From NCBI GenBank assembly GCA_900751885.1, contig CAADTH010000050.1:185125-249124 (forward strand): 64,000 nt of DNA, given 5' to 3'. Made by a program: the position numbers and the translations under genes. The notes under the pieces were generated by a model. The model worked only from the letters and a program-made list of their open reading frames with translations, had not been told where the DNA came from and ran no database searches. Of this stretch, positions 41,156-48,951 are shown piece after piece. Source of the DNA: Clostridia bacterium (lineage in GTDB: Bacteria; Bacillota; Clostridia; UBA1381). Numbering within the stretch: the stretch's first letter is position 1; each line of letters begins with the position of its first letter.

Positions 41156-41195
41156 CGGCGGTTTTGAAATACAATCAAAGCCGCCGTTTTTCTTT
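41156..41195 (+). terminator. Second terminator, without an obvious gene before it
   Basis: CGGCGGTTTTGA (41156-41167) pairs with TCAAAGCCGCCG (41175-41186, one G-U), followed by TTTTTCTTTTT. Between 41068 and 41156 no gene is apparent; a short leader RNA could end here. From 41069 to 41555 the only other candidate is the 17-codon frame at 41272. Confidence 0.75.
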
Positions 41196-41271
41196 TTCAA
41201 AAATAGGAATACGGAGGGTGTATTAAAGTCGCTCTTTTTTAGGGATACGGCGGTATCAAGGAGGTGCCGCC

Positions 41272-41325
41272 GTGTTGCTTTTGTATCGACATAAACCGAC
41301 AATCTTTTTATCAAAAAAAGCCTGA
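41272..41325 (+). CDS. Candidate 17-residue peptide with strong SD
   Basis: GTG at 41272 has the very strong SD AAGGAGGTG 6-7 nt upstream and opens 17 codons (LLLYRHKPTIFLSKKA) ending at TGA 41325. The SD and location between the cargo slot and the sigma-like gene recall leader peptides of Tn916-family elements. It could be an unannotated leader or chance. Confidence 0.35.
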   Translation: MLLLYRHKPTIFLSKKA

Positions 41326-41555
41326 CCCCCGCCACGAGATATTCCGGCTTTGTAGATGATTACACACATCATTATAATACTGTTTATATTTCCTTTGCGT
41401 CCGATTGCGTTTTGCAGTCAGGCGCATTTTGTTTTTCTCAAAACTTTTTTGAAAAAGTTTTCTGTTTTCTTTGGCATATTCCCGCCCTTGTCGTGGAGGG
41501 CAGCCGAAAGGGGATAACACTACTCCGACCCCCGGATTGGAAAGGGGGTGAGAAC

Positions 41556-41996
41556 ATGAACCCTGCTCGGTTTGAATGGCAGACCCGGTGCGAGTTTAAC
41601 GCGTACTGCAAGCGCACGTTACGCAATGAACTGATTGACGCAAGCCGGGAACGCAAGCGTCGGCAACGCCGCGAAGTGACCTTTTCAGACCTTACCCCGC
41701 ATGAGGAAAAGCAGCTTTATACCGTTGACAGATATTTTGTCAATGAGGATAAAGAGGAAGCCTTTTGCGTGGGAGATTTGAAGATAACCACGAAGCTGCT
41801 TGCCGAAGCCCTGCACTCCTTGCCGGAGGATAAACGGCAAGCCGTGTTACTGTACTATTTTTTCAACATGACCGACGTTGAGATTGCGGAAGCAATGAAA
41901 ATTCCCCGCAGCACAGTACAGTACCGCCGGACAAGCTCTTTTGAACTGCTAAAACGATATTTGGAGGAACGCGCTGATGAATGGGACGAATTGTAA
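41556..41996 (+). CDS. Sigma-70-like regulator (Tn916 orf7-like)
   Basis: 146 residues from the ATG at 41556 with SD AAAGGGGGTG; the longer upstream frame lacks an SD. The C-terminal region-4-like HTH is clear (LAEALHSLPEDKRQAVLLYYFFNMTDVEIAEAMKIPRSTVQYRRTSSFELLKRYL, about 83-138). In Tn916 the counterpart (orf7) activates excision and transfer genes. It overlaps the next gene by 20 nt. Confidence 0.85.
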   Translation: MNPARFEWQTRCEFNAYCKRTLRNELIDASRERKRRQRREVTFSDLTPHEEKQLYTVDRYFVNEDKEEAFCVGDLKITTKLLAEALHSLPEDKRQAVLLYYFFNMTDVEIAEAMKIPRSTVQYRRTSSFELLKRYLEERADEWDEL

Positions 41997-42228
41997 TGAC
42001 GACGAGCGCGGCTTATTACCCTACCCTGTCATTTTAGCCGCGTCAGAGGGCGACCCGGACGCTATGAAAATTGTCTTGCAGCATTACCAGAGCTACATAG
42101 CCCACCTATCTATGCAGAAAATCCGCGACGAAAGCGGTAACACCTATTGGGGCATAGACGAGGACTTACGACAACGGCTGCAAGCGAAACTCATGCGGGC
42201 TGTCCTAAACTTCAAGGCAGACTACTAA
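41977..42228 (+). CDS. HTH-domain protein (Tn916 orf8-like)
   Basis: 83 residues, starting inside the end of the sigma-like gene. LLPYPVILAASEGDPDAMKIVLQHYQSYIAHLSM and RQRLQAKLMRAVLNF match the orf8-type helix-turn-helix proteins that always accompany the sigma-like gene in Tn916-family elements. It likely acts in the same regulatory cascade. Confidence 0.82.
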   Translation: MNGTNCNDDERGLLPYPVILAASEGDPDAMKIVLQHYQSYIAHLSMQKIRDESGNTYWGIDEDLRQRLQAKLMRAVLNFKADY

Positions 42229-42646
42229 GGACATAAGCAAAGCGTCCCCCTTTCCGCTTTGCCTGTCTGATCTGGCCTTGATACTGAACCTTGACAAAGA
42301 AAGCGGCGCAAGATAACGGCGGCGCAGCATAGGGCAAATCGGATACGTTCTTTTTGTGCCGAGCCATAGGTTGGGTGCGCCATGACTTCCCCTTGTCGGG
42401 AACGAGCGACTAACACCGCGCCGAGGAGCAAGTGTAGCAGCTTGCGGGCGACGACCACACAGAAAGGATAATGATACTCCCTTGCCGCCACAGTCCGAGC
42501 GTTAAAAGCGTCGCAGACAATGGGTAGGGCTGCATGAGAACCATGCAGGGGTGAAATTCCCGTGGAGCTTTGCTGAAAGCCGTCCGATTAAAGCCTTTTT
42601 TCACTTGTCAACCTTTTTAGTATAGCCATGAAAGGGGGCTTGACTT
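42229..42646 (+). ncRNA. 418-nt structured non-coding region
   Basis: No credible ORF is present. Several hairpins are visible: GCAAAGCG/CGCTTTGC near 42238-42263, GCAAG/CTTGC near 42430-42446, CTGCATG-agaac-CATGCAG near 42529-42548, and GGGGTGAAATTCCC near 42548-42561. An AAAGCC-U-tract end (to about 42601) could be a terminator. It could be a regulatory RNA or a remnant of a group II intron; neither is established. Confidence 0.4.
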
Positions 42647-42850
42647 ATGACTAATGCTGATGTGCCTATTTGGGAAAAGTACACGCTGACGATTGAGGAA
42701 GCGTCTAAATATTTCCGCATTGGAGAGAACAAACTCCGCAAACTGGCAGAGGAAAACCCCACCGCGGGTTGGGTAATCATGAACGGCAACCGAATACAAA
42801 TCAAGCGGAAACAGTTTGAAAAAATCATTGATACTTTGGACGTAATATGA
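42647..42850 (+). CDS. xis: Excisionase (Tn916 Xis family)
   Basis: 67 residues with SD AAAGGGGG. A MerR-like winged helix is evident (YTLTIEEASKYFRIGENKLRKLAEENPTAGWVIMNGNRIQIKRKQFEKII). It is adjacent to int and matches Tn916 Xis in length and motif. It binds the element ends and directs Int to excise. Confidence 0.93.
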   Translation: MTNADVPIWEKYTLTIEEASKYFRIGENKLRKLAEENPTAGWVIMNGNRIQIKRKQFEKIIDTLDVI

Positions 42851-42934
42851 TGTAATTCTTCCTTGAATATGCTATAATAGATGTAGGCATATCAAGGCTT
42901 TTTCCGTCGTGACATGAAAGGAGCATGACGAGAG

Positions 42935-44128
42935 ATGTCGGAAAAAAGACGAGATAACAAAAACCGTATCTTACGGACAGGAGAAAGCCAGAGAAAAGAC
43001 GGAAGATATGCTTACAAATATACAGATACCTTTGGAAAGCCACAATTTGTTTATGCTTGGAAGTTAGTACCCACGGATAAGACCCCGGCAGGAAAGCGGG
43101 ACGATATTTCATTGAGGGAAAAAGAAAAAGAAATCCAGAAAGACCTTGACGACGGTATCGACCCCATAGGAAAACAAATGACTGTCTGCCAACTTTACGC
43201 GAAGCAGATAAGACACCGGGCGAATGTACGGCATGGAACCAAACAGGGACGCAAACAGCTTATGCGGATTTTGGAAGAAGATAGTCTTGGAGCTTGCAGC
43301 ATTGAAAACGTGAAGCTGTCCGACGCGAAAGAATGGGCGTTGCGAATGAAAGAAAAAGGCTACTCGTTCAAGACCATCAACAACCACAAGCGTTCCCTTA
43401 AAGCTGCCTTTTACACAGCCATACAGGACGATTGTATTCGGAAAAATCCGTTTGACTTCCAGTTGAACACAGTGTTAGAAGATAACACGGAACCAAAGGT
43501 GCCATTATCCCCTACGCAGGAAGCGTCTTTCCTGTCCTTTGTGCAGAATGATGTTGTCTATCAGAAGTATTATGACGAAATTATCATACTGTTAGGAACA
43601 GGGCTTCGTATTTCTGAACTTTGCGGGCTGACTGAAACCGATATAGACTTTGAGAACAGGCTAATCAACATAGACCATCAACTTTCCAAAATTTCGGGGA
43701 TTGGGTATCATGTTGACCCGCCGAAAACGAAAAGCGGTATCAGACAAATCCGCATGAGCGCAGCCGTATATGAAGCGTTGGGGCGTGTGCTGAAAAACAG
43801 AGGGCGGGCAAAGCCTATCGTAATCGACGGTTACGGGAAATTCCTTTTCCTTAACCGGAACGGCTTGCCAAAGGTGGCGGCAAATTATGAAAGTATGTTC
43901 CGGGGACTTGTGAAGAAGTACAACAAGAACCATGAGGAAGCATTACCGAATGTGACTACGCCGCATACCTTACGTCATACGTTCTGTACGAATTTAGCAA
44001 ACGCCGGAATGAACCCTAAAGCATTACAGTATATCATGGGACATTCCAACATCAACATGACGCTGAACTATTATGCTCATGCCACTTCTGACAGTGCATT
44101 AGCGGAAATGGAACGGCTGATTGCGTAG
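42935..44128 (+). CDS. int: Tyrosine integrase (Tn916 Int family)
   Basis: 397 residues. An arm-binding N-terminal domain (1-70) and SAM-like core domain (about 80-180) precede the catalytic domain, with Arg225 in GTGLRISELCGL, Lys in DPPKTKSGIR, His344 and Arg347 in PHTLRHTF, His370 in MGHSN and nucleophile Tyr379 in NYYAH. All catalytic residues are present, so it should be active. Its stop lies within the right arm-site cluster. Confidence 0.96.
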   Translation: MSEKRRDNKNRILRTGESQRKDGRYAYKYTDTFGKPQFVYAWKLVPTDKTPAGKRDDISLREKEKEIQKDLDDGIDPIGKQMTVCQLYAKQIRHRANVRHGTKQGRKQLMRILEEDSLGACSIENVKLSDAKEWALRMKEKGYSFKTINNHKRSLKAAFYTAIQDDCIRKNPFDFQLNTVLEDNTEPKVPLSPTQEASFLSFVQNDVVYQKYYDEIIILLGTGLRISELCGLTETDIDFENRLINIDHQLSKISGIGYHVDPPKTKSGIRQIRMSAAVYEALGRVLKNRGRAKPIVIDGYGKFLFLNRNGLPKVAANYESMFRGLVKKYNKNHEEALPNVTTPHTLRHTFCTNLANAGMNPKALQYIMGHSNINMTLNYYAHATSDSALAEMERLIA

Positions 44129-44163
44129 TAGTAAATAGTGGTTTTACTACTCTTTCTACTACC
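44127..44163. other. Right-end integrase arm-type sites
   Basis: AGTAGTAAA, TTTTACTAC and TTCTACTACC cluster right after the int stop. They share the TTTACTAC core with the left end (12843-12866). Confidence 0.5.
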
Positions 44164-44223
44164 TTTGAACGCAGAAACATGAGGGGATATGAGAATATTT
44201 AAGAACATCTTCCGATATGATAA

Positions 44224-44260
44224 ATGCCGGAAAGCCTGTAAATACAGGCTATACCGGCAT
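44224..44260 (+). terminator. Hairpin downstream of int
   Basis: TGCCGG and AGCCTGTA pair with TACAGGCT and CCGGCA around an AA loop (44224-44260). No strong U-tract follows, so termination would be weak; it is near the element right end. Confidence 0.45.
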
Positions 44261-44315
44261 ATAAGAACTTTTAAAGAGATAATCAAAAAGTATAGTTTGA
44301 TTTTACACAAATAAT

Positions 44316-44344
44316 TTGATTTTCTCCATCGTATATTGTATAAT
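44316..44344 (+). promoter_or_regulatory. Promoter at the right junction of the element
   Basis: TTGATT (44316-44321) and TATAAT (44339-44344) with 17-nt spacing drive the gene at 44375. The -35 lies at or within a few bp of the element right end. A second TTTGATTTT lies 18 bp upstream. Confidence 0.7.
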
Positions 44345-44374
44345 AGCAAATATTATAAAAATAGGAGAGATAGA

Positions 44375-44878
44375 ATGGTTGATTCACTCGTACAAGGTAT
44401 CATCAGCTTATTTTCCGGAAGACTTCCCAAAGAGCTGATTGTGTTTATCATCTCAATGGTTCCAATCCTGGAGCTTCGCGGAAGCATCCTCGCGGCAGGA
44501 TTTTTACAAATGAATTTTTTGTCCACATATCTCATTGCGGTCATTGGAAATATGCTTCCGATTCCATTTATTCTGATGTTTATCAATCAGATTTTTACAT
44601 GGCTCAAACGGACAAAGCGGTTTCGTCCGATGATTGAGAAGCTGGAGAGCAAGGCAATGTCCAAAAGCGGTAAGATTCAGAAGTATGGAAAGCTCGGGCT
44701 GTTTTTGTTCGTCGCCATTCCGCTTCCTGGAACAGGCGCGTGGACAGGGTCACTCATTGCGTCCCTTCTGCGCTTTAAGATTCGCGATTCGCTTCCATGG
44801 ATTTTCTTGGGGGTTTTGACGGCGGGACTTGTCATGTCCTTGCTGGCATTTGGCATTATCAAGCCGATTATTTCATAA
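44375..44878 (+). CDS. COG2426/small multidrug-export-type membrane protein
   Basis: 167 residues from the ATG at 44375 with SD ATAGGAGAG. Four to five membrane helices; conserved ELIVFIISMVPILELRGSI and PLPGTGAWTGSLIASLL match the PF06695 putative small multidrug export family. Actual transport has little support in that family. It is followed by its own terminator. Confidence 0.85.
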   Translation: MVDSLVQGIISLFSGRLPKELIVFIISMVPILELRGSILAAGFLQMNFLSTYLIAVIGNMLPIPFILMFINQIFTWLKRTKRFRPMIEKLESKAMSKSGKIQKYGKLGLFLFVAIPLPGTGAWTGSLIASLLRFKIRDSLPWIFLGVLTAGLVMSLLAFGIIKPIIS

Positions 44879-44883
44879 TCAAA

Positions 44884-44913
44884 TAAAAAACGAGGCAACT
44901 GCCTCGTTTTTTT
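44884..44913. terminator. Terminator after the COG2426-type gene
   Basis: The perfect inverted repeat CGAGGCAACTGCCTCG (44891-44906) is flanked by A6 and T7; works chiefly on the plus strand. Confidence 0.88.
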
Positions 44914-44984
44914 ATTTGTCTTGTTTGATTGGCAGGCATAAAAGAAAAAGAGAAGGAGTAGAGATAGAAAGAGGAGTGAAAAAA

Positions 44985-45851
44985 ATGGGTTATGATTATT
45001 TGGATATGCTGATGGACTGTGAAGCTCTGTGCAATGCTTATCCGTTCGTAGAGCAGATTTCAATTGGAAAAAGTGTGATGGGAAACGATTTGATTTGTTT
45101 GAAAATCGGGACAGGGAAAAAGAAATTATTTTTAAACGGCGCACATCATGGGATGGAGTATTTGACAGCCGCAATGCTGGTGGAAATCGCAAAGCGCTAT
45201 GCCAAAGCGGTAATGAAAAAAGGGTTTTATGAGGGTGAGCCTGCACAGGCACTCTATGAAAAGGTCACGCTTTATATCGCTCCAATGGTGAATCCGGACG
45301 GCGTCAATCTGGCGGTGCATGGAATCGACGCGTGTGACCCGTTTCACCGCAGGCTATTGGAGGAGGTGGGGGTATGCAGTTTTTCGGATGTATGGCAGGC
45401 AAATATCAGGGGAGTCGATATCAATCACAATTACAATGCAAACTGGCAGGAGGTTTCTCCAAAACCTGCACCCACCAAATATGCAGGACCCACGCCGGAA
45501 AGCGAGCCGGAAACGAGAGCTGTCGTGAATTTTGTGCGCACCGTCATACCTGATATGCTGATTGCCTTTCATAGCCAGGGCGGTGAGATTTACTATGATT
45601 TCGCTGGACTTACCGCACCGAGGTCACTGGAGCTCGCCGAGAAGTTTGCAAAGGTGAGCGGATACATCGCCGCGTGTCCAGAGGGGAGCGCTTGCTTTGG
45701 AGGCTGTAAGGATTGGTTTATCGAAGAGTTTTCAAAGGAGGGCTTTACTGTAGAAATCGGTCATGGAACCAATCCGCTTCCGCTGGAGCTTCTCGCTACA
45801 GCCGTAAGGGAAAACGAGCCGATTATCGCCTGCGCGCTGAGGGAAATATAA
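44985..45851 (+). CDS. M14-family zinc carboxypeptidase
   Basis: 288 residues from the ATG at 44985 (SD GAGGAGTG); no signal peptide. Zinc ligands and catalytic residues are visible: HHGME (first His/Glu, about 45-49), AFHSQGG (third ligand), NPDGVNL, VDINHNYN and the late TVEIGHG Glu. It resembles gamma-D-glutamyl-diaminoacid peptidases, so recycling of wall peptides in the cytoplasm is plausible. Substrate unproven. Confidence 0.87.
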   Translation: MGYDYLDMLMDCEALCNAYPFVEQISIGKSVMGNDLICLKIGTGKKKLFLNGAHHGMEYLTAAMLVEIAKRYAKAVMKKGFYEGEPAQALYEKVTLYIAPMVNPDGVNLAVHGIDACDPFHRRLLEEVGVCSFSDVWQANIRGVDINHNYNANWQEVSPKPAPTKYAGPTPESEPETRAVVNFVRTVIPDMLIAFHSQGGEIYYDFAGLTAPRSLELAEKFAKVSGYIAACPEGSACFGGCKDWFIEEFSKEGFTVEIGHGTNPLPLELLATAVRENEPIIACALREI

Positions 45852-45880
45852 AAATACGTTGTCTCCTACATAAAAATAGC

Positions 45881-45909
45881 TTGCAAAAGCATACTATATA
45901 TGATATAAT
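45881..45909 (+). promoter_or_regulatory. rpmE promoter
   Basis: TTGCAA (45881-45886), 17-nt spacer, TATAAT (45904-45909), about 50 nt before rpmE. Confidence 0.7.
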
Positions 45910-45959
45910 ACAAAATGGTGTCAAATGCACCGAGTAATCGCAAAAGGAGGGAATTGGTA

Positions 45960-46160
45960 ATGAAAGAAGGAATTCATCCCGACTACAAGCAGACTACGAT
46001 TAAGTGTGCGTGCGGCGAAGTCATTGAAACTGGTTCTACCAAAGAGAATATCACAGTAGAAATTTGTTCCAAATGTCATCCGTTCTACACAGGCAAGCAG
46101 AAGCTTGTTGACACAGGCGGCCGTGTAGAGAAATTCAACAAGCGCTTCAATCGGAAGTAA
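45960..46160 (+). CDS. rpmE: Ribosomal protein bL31, zinc-binding form
   Basis: 66 residues from the ATG at 45960 (SD AAAAGGAGGG). MKEGIHPDYKQTTIKCACGE, CSKCHPFYTGKQK and an RVEKFNKRF end are typical. The Cys residues (CxC and CxxC) mark the zinc-binding C+ type, which can act as a zinc reserve. Confidence 0.96.
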   Translation: MKEGIHPDYKQTTIKCACGEVIETGSTKENITVEICSKCHPFYTGKQKLVDTGGRVEKFNKRFNRK

Positions 46161-46250
46161 TTGCAGACAAGGTGAAACCTATCGCTTAGATGACCGTATC
46201 ACCGGCGGCGTCTCAGCATATGGGGATTATGTGACATAGGAGGTGAAAGC

Positions 46251-46514
46251 ATGACAAAACAGCGCAAACAGGAGTTAATCGACACATATAAGACGCATGA
46301 GGGAGACACAGGTTCCCCGGAGGTTCAGATTGCTCTTTTGACAGAAAGAATCAACCATTTGAATGAACATTTGAAGATTCACAAAAAGGATCACCATTCT
46401 AGACGTGGTCTGTTAATGATGGTTGGTAAGAGAAGAGGTCTTCTCAATTACCTGATGGATCAGGATATTGAGAGATATCGTTCTATCATTGCAAGACTCA
46501 ATTTGAGAAAGTAA
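46251..46514 (+). CDS. rpsO: Ribosomal protein uS15
   Basis: 87 residues with SD ATAGGAGGTG. THEGDTGSPEVQIALLTERI, HKKDHHSRRGLLMMVGKRR and YRSIIARLNLRK are family landmarks. The 90-nt leader after rpmE has short inverted segments and could host an S15-binding site, but I cannot match it to a known S15 leader class. Confidence 0.97.
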   Translation: MTKQRKQELIDTYKTHEGDTGSPEVQIALLTERINHLNEHLKIHKKDHHSRRGLLMMVGKRRGLLNYLMDQDIERYRSIIARLNLRK

Positions 46515-46521
46515 TTGATAT

Positions 46522-46555
46522 GGCAAACGGGTATTTTTTACCTGTTTGCCTTTCT
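46522..46555 (+). terminator. Terminator after rpsO
   Basis: GGCAAACGGGTA (46522-46533) pairs with TACCTGTTTGCC (46539-46550, one G-U) followed by TTTCT. It separates rpsO from pnp, possibly partially. Confidence 0.75.
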
Positions 46556-46592
46556 GTATTTATTCACGAGAAAACGATTTGCCGGAGTTCAT

Positions 46593-46655
46593 GTTTAGCA
46601 AATAAGCAGAGCGGTTGAGGATGCTGTCCTTGAGCGCTGTGCCTATCTGCTAACG
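46593..46655 (+). promoter_or_regulatory. Long imperfect hairpin in the pnp leader
   Basis: Segment 46593-46614 pairs with 46634-46655 over 22 positions with about 16 Watson-Crick pairs (blocks TTAGCA/TGCTAA, ATA/TAT, GCA/TGC, AGCG/CGCT). It lies 36-98 nt before pnp. In enterobacteria a comparable stem is cut by RNase III for PNPase autoregulation. Confidence 0.5.
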
Positions 46656-46690
46656 TAAATTCCTGCAAAAGAAGAAAACGGAGGAAGAAT

Positions 46691-48799
46691 ATGTTTAAAA
46701 AATTTGAAACGACCCTGGCTGGAAGACCACTTATCGTGGAAACTGGAAAAATGGCACAGCTTGCAAACGCAAACTGTCTGGTACGCTACGGAGATACGGT
46801 TGTGATGGTGAATGCAACTGCGTCACGTGCGCCGAGAGAGGGAATCGACTTTTTCCCTTTGAGTGTAGACTATGAAGAAAAGCTCTATTCCGTCGGAAAA
46901 ATTCCCGGAGGATATATCAAGCGTGAAGGCAAGCCAAGCGAGAAGGCAATTTTAACGAGCCGCGTGATTGACCGCCCGATTCGCCCGCTGTTCCCTTCAG
47001 ACCTTCGAAACGATGTGTCTGTCGTTGCGACTGTGTTGTCTGTAGAACAGGATAATCCGCCGGAGGTTGCGGCGATGATTGGAACGTCCATTGCACTGTC
47101 TATTTCCGATATCCCATGGAATGGTCCAATCGGCGCGGTGTGGCTGGGACTTGTGGACGGAGAGTATGTCATCAATCCGACTGTGGAGGAGCGCGCGAAA
47201 AGCCAGATGCACGTGACCGTTGCGGCAACCAGAGAAAAGGTTGTCATGATTGAAGCGGGAGCAAATGAGGTAGAAGAGCATGTGATGTTTGAGGGAATCA
47301 AGTTTGCTCATAAGGCTTGTCAGGAAATCTGTGATTTTGTGGATTCCATTCAGAAGGAAATCGGAAAGCCGAAGTTCGAATATGAGCGCCACGAAGTCAA
47401 TGAAGAACTGTATAATAAGGTGAAGGAAATTGGGATTGACCGCGTTCGTGCCGCACTTGATACAGATGATAAAAATGTCCGTGATGATCGTCTTGCGGTT
47501 GTGACAGAAGCACTCTGTACAGAATTGGAGGAAGCATATCCGGACGTGCGCGAACAGATTGGTGAAATCCTCTACAAATTACAAAAATATATTGTCCGCC
47601 GTTGGATTTTGGACGAGGGCAAGCGTGTTGACGGCAGAAATCTAATGCAGATTCGTCCGCTTTCCGCAGAAGTAGGAATTCTTCCACGTACACATGGTTC
47701 TGGACTTTTCTCAAGAGGACAAACACAGGTACTCACAGTTGCTACCCTTGCACCGCTTTCCGAGATTCAGCGGTTGGACGGCATCGACGAGGAAGAGACC
47801 AAGCGCTATATGCATCATTATAATTTCCCGTCTTACTCAGTTGGAGAAACACGTCCGTCCAGAGGACCTGGACGCCGTGAAATCGGACATGGTGCGCTTG
47901 CGGAGCGCTCTTTGGTGCCTGTGCTCCCGTCAGAGGAAGAATTCCCGTATGCGATTCGTCTCGTATCTGAGGTGCTCAGCTCCAACGGCTCCACCTCACA
48001 GGGAAGCGTCTGTGGATCAACACTTGCACTCATGGATGCCGGTGTGCCAATCAAAAAACCGGTTGCAGGAATCTCCTGCGGTCTCGTGACAGAGGATGAC
48101 CGCTATGTAACAATGGTTGACATTCAGGGACTAGAGGACTTCTTTGGCGAGATGGACTTTAAGGTAGCAGGAACCAAGCAGGGTATTACCTCCATCCAGG
48201 TGGATATCAAAAACGATGGACTCAGCTACGAGGTCATTGAGGAAGCCTTGATGAAAACAAGAGACGCAAGATACCACATTATTGACGATGTCCTGCTTTC
48301 GGCAATCCAAACGCCGAGAGAAGCACTTTCTCCATATGCGCCGAAGGTGACTACCATGCATATTGACCCGGATAAGATTCGTGAGGTCATTGGACAGGGC
48401 GGAAAGGTAATCCAAAAAATAGTGGCAGATACTGGAGCGAAGATTGATATTGACGACGATGGTACGATTTATATTTTCGCGGCGGATCAGGCATCGGGCG
48501 ATGCAGCACAGTCTGCAATCGAATCAATTGTAAAAGAACCTGAGGTCGGTGAAATCTATGACGGTGTCGTCAAGACAATCACCGCTTTTGGAGCATTTGT
48601 AGAGATTCTTCCTGGCAAGGATGGTCTGGTTCACATTTCAAAGCTCTCAAACAAGAGAGTGGAGAAGGTGGAGGATGTCACAAACGTAGGGGAGCATATG
48701 CTCGTCAAGGTCATGGAAGTGGACAAAAAGGCAGGGAAAATCAGCCTTTCCCACAAAGATGCAGTGAGCGGCGAGCAAGAGAATCAAACACAAGAATAA
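46691..48799 (+). CDS. pnp: Polynucleotide phosphorylase
   Basis: 702 residues. Two RNase PH-like domains (about 1-210 and 300-535) flank a helical segment; KH (IREVIGQGGKVIQKIVADTG, about 556-578) and S1 (GEIYDGVVKTITAFGAFVEILPGKDGLVHIS, about 618-650) domains end it. Full family length. It degrades RNA 3'-5' with phosphate. SD ACGGAGGA. Located after rpsO as in most bacteria. Confidence 0.97.
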   Translation: MFKKFETTLAGRPLIVETGKMAQLANANCLVRYGDTVVMVNATASRAPREGIDFFPLSVDYEEKLYSVGKIPGGYIKREGKPSEKAILTSRVIDRPIRPLFPSDLRNDVSVVATVLSVEQDNPPEVAAMIGTSIALSISDIPWNGPIGAVWLGLVDGEYVINPTVEERAKSQMHVTVAATREKVVMIEAGANEVEEHVMFEGIKFAHKACQEICDFVDSIQKEIGKPKFEYERHEVNEELYNKVKEIGIDRVRAALDTDDKNVRDDRLAVVTEALCTELEEAYPDVREQIGEILYKLQKYIVRRWILDEGKRVDGRNLMQIRPLSAEVGILPRTHGSGLFSRGQTQVLTVATLAPLSEIQRLDGIDEEETKRYMHHYNFPSYSVGETRPSRGPGRREIGHGALAERSLVPVLPSEEEFPYAIRLVSEVLSSNGSTSQGSVCGSTLALMDAGVPIKKPVAGISCGLVTEDDRYVTMVDIQGLEDFFGEMDFKVAGTKQGITSIQVDIKNDGLSYEVIEEALMKTRDARYHIIDDVLLSAIQTPREALSPYAPKVTTMHIDPDKIREVIGQGGKVIQKIVADTGAKIDIDDDGTIYIFAADQASGDAAQSAIESIVKEPEVGEIYDGVVKTITAFGAFVEILPGKDGLVHISKLSNKRVEKVEDVTNVGEHMLVKVMEVDKKAGKISLSHKDAVSGEQENQTQE

Positions 48800-48805
48800 A
48801 AATCC

Positions 48806-48842
48806 AAAGGGACTTTCTTTTCGAGAAGAGAGTCCCTTTTTT
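48806..48842 (+). terminator. Terminator after pnp
   Basis: AAAGGGACTTTCTT and its partner AAGAGAGTCCCTTT form a stem around TTTCGAG, ending in a T-run. Confidence 0.85.
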
Positions 48843-48951
48843 ATTTTCAGCAGATTTCAGGAAAGAGAGAAGAAATTTTTCCTGTATTTGATGTAGACGA
48901 AAGAGCGAATTTTGAGTATAATAATAGGAAACAAAGCAAGGGGAGTAACAG

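Larger units (their letters stand above)
12760..44310 (+). mobile_element. Tn1549/Tn916-type integrative conjugative element
   Basis: About 31.5 kb between ribU and the promoter at 44316. It carries int and xis at the right end, transfer genes of Tn1549 type (13.2-33.9 kb), a relaxase/MobC module on the opposite strand, an AT-rich ABC-exporter cargo, and Tn916-like orf6/orf7/orf8 homologues. TTTACTAC-type repeats near both ends (12843-12866, 44127-44163) look like integrase arm sites. The ends are placed to about 30 bp only, since no clear terminal duplication was seen, as expected for Tn916-type insertion with variable coupling sequences. The relaxase frameshift may make it non-self-transmissible. 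Confidence 0.9.

Noticed and set aside
42229..42646. Group II intron
   Set aside because: A GTGCGCC-like start and some hairpins are present, but no convincing domain V and no reverse transcriptase gene were found; kept only as a structured region.
44828..44984. N-terminal extension of the M14 peptidase from 44829
   Set aside because: It would overlap the preceding terminator and gene; the ATG at 44985 has a good SD and fits the family start.
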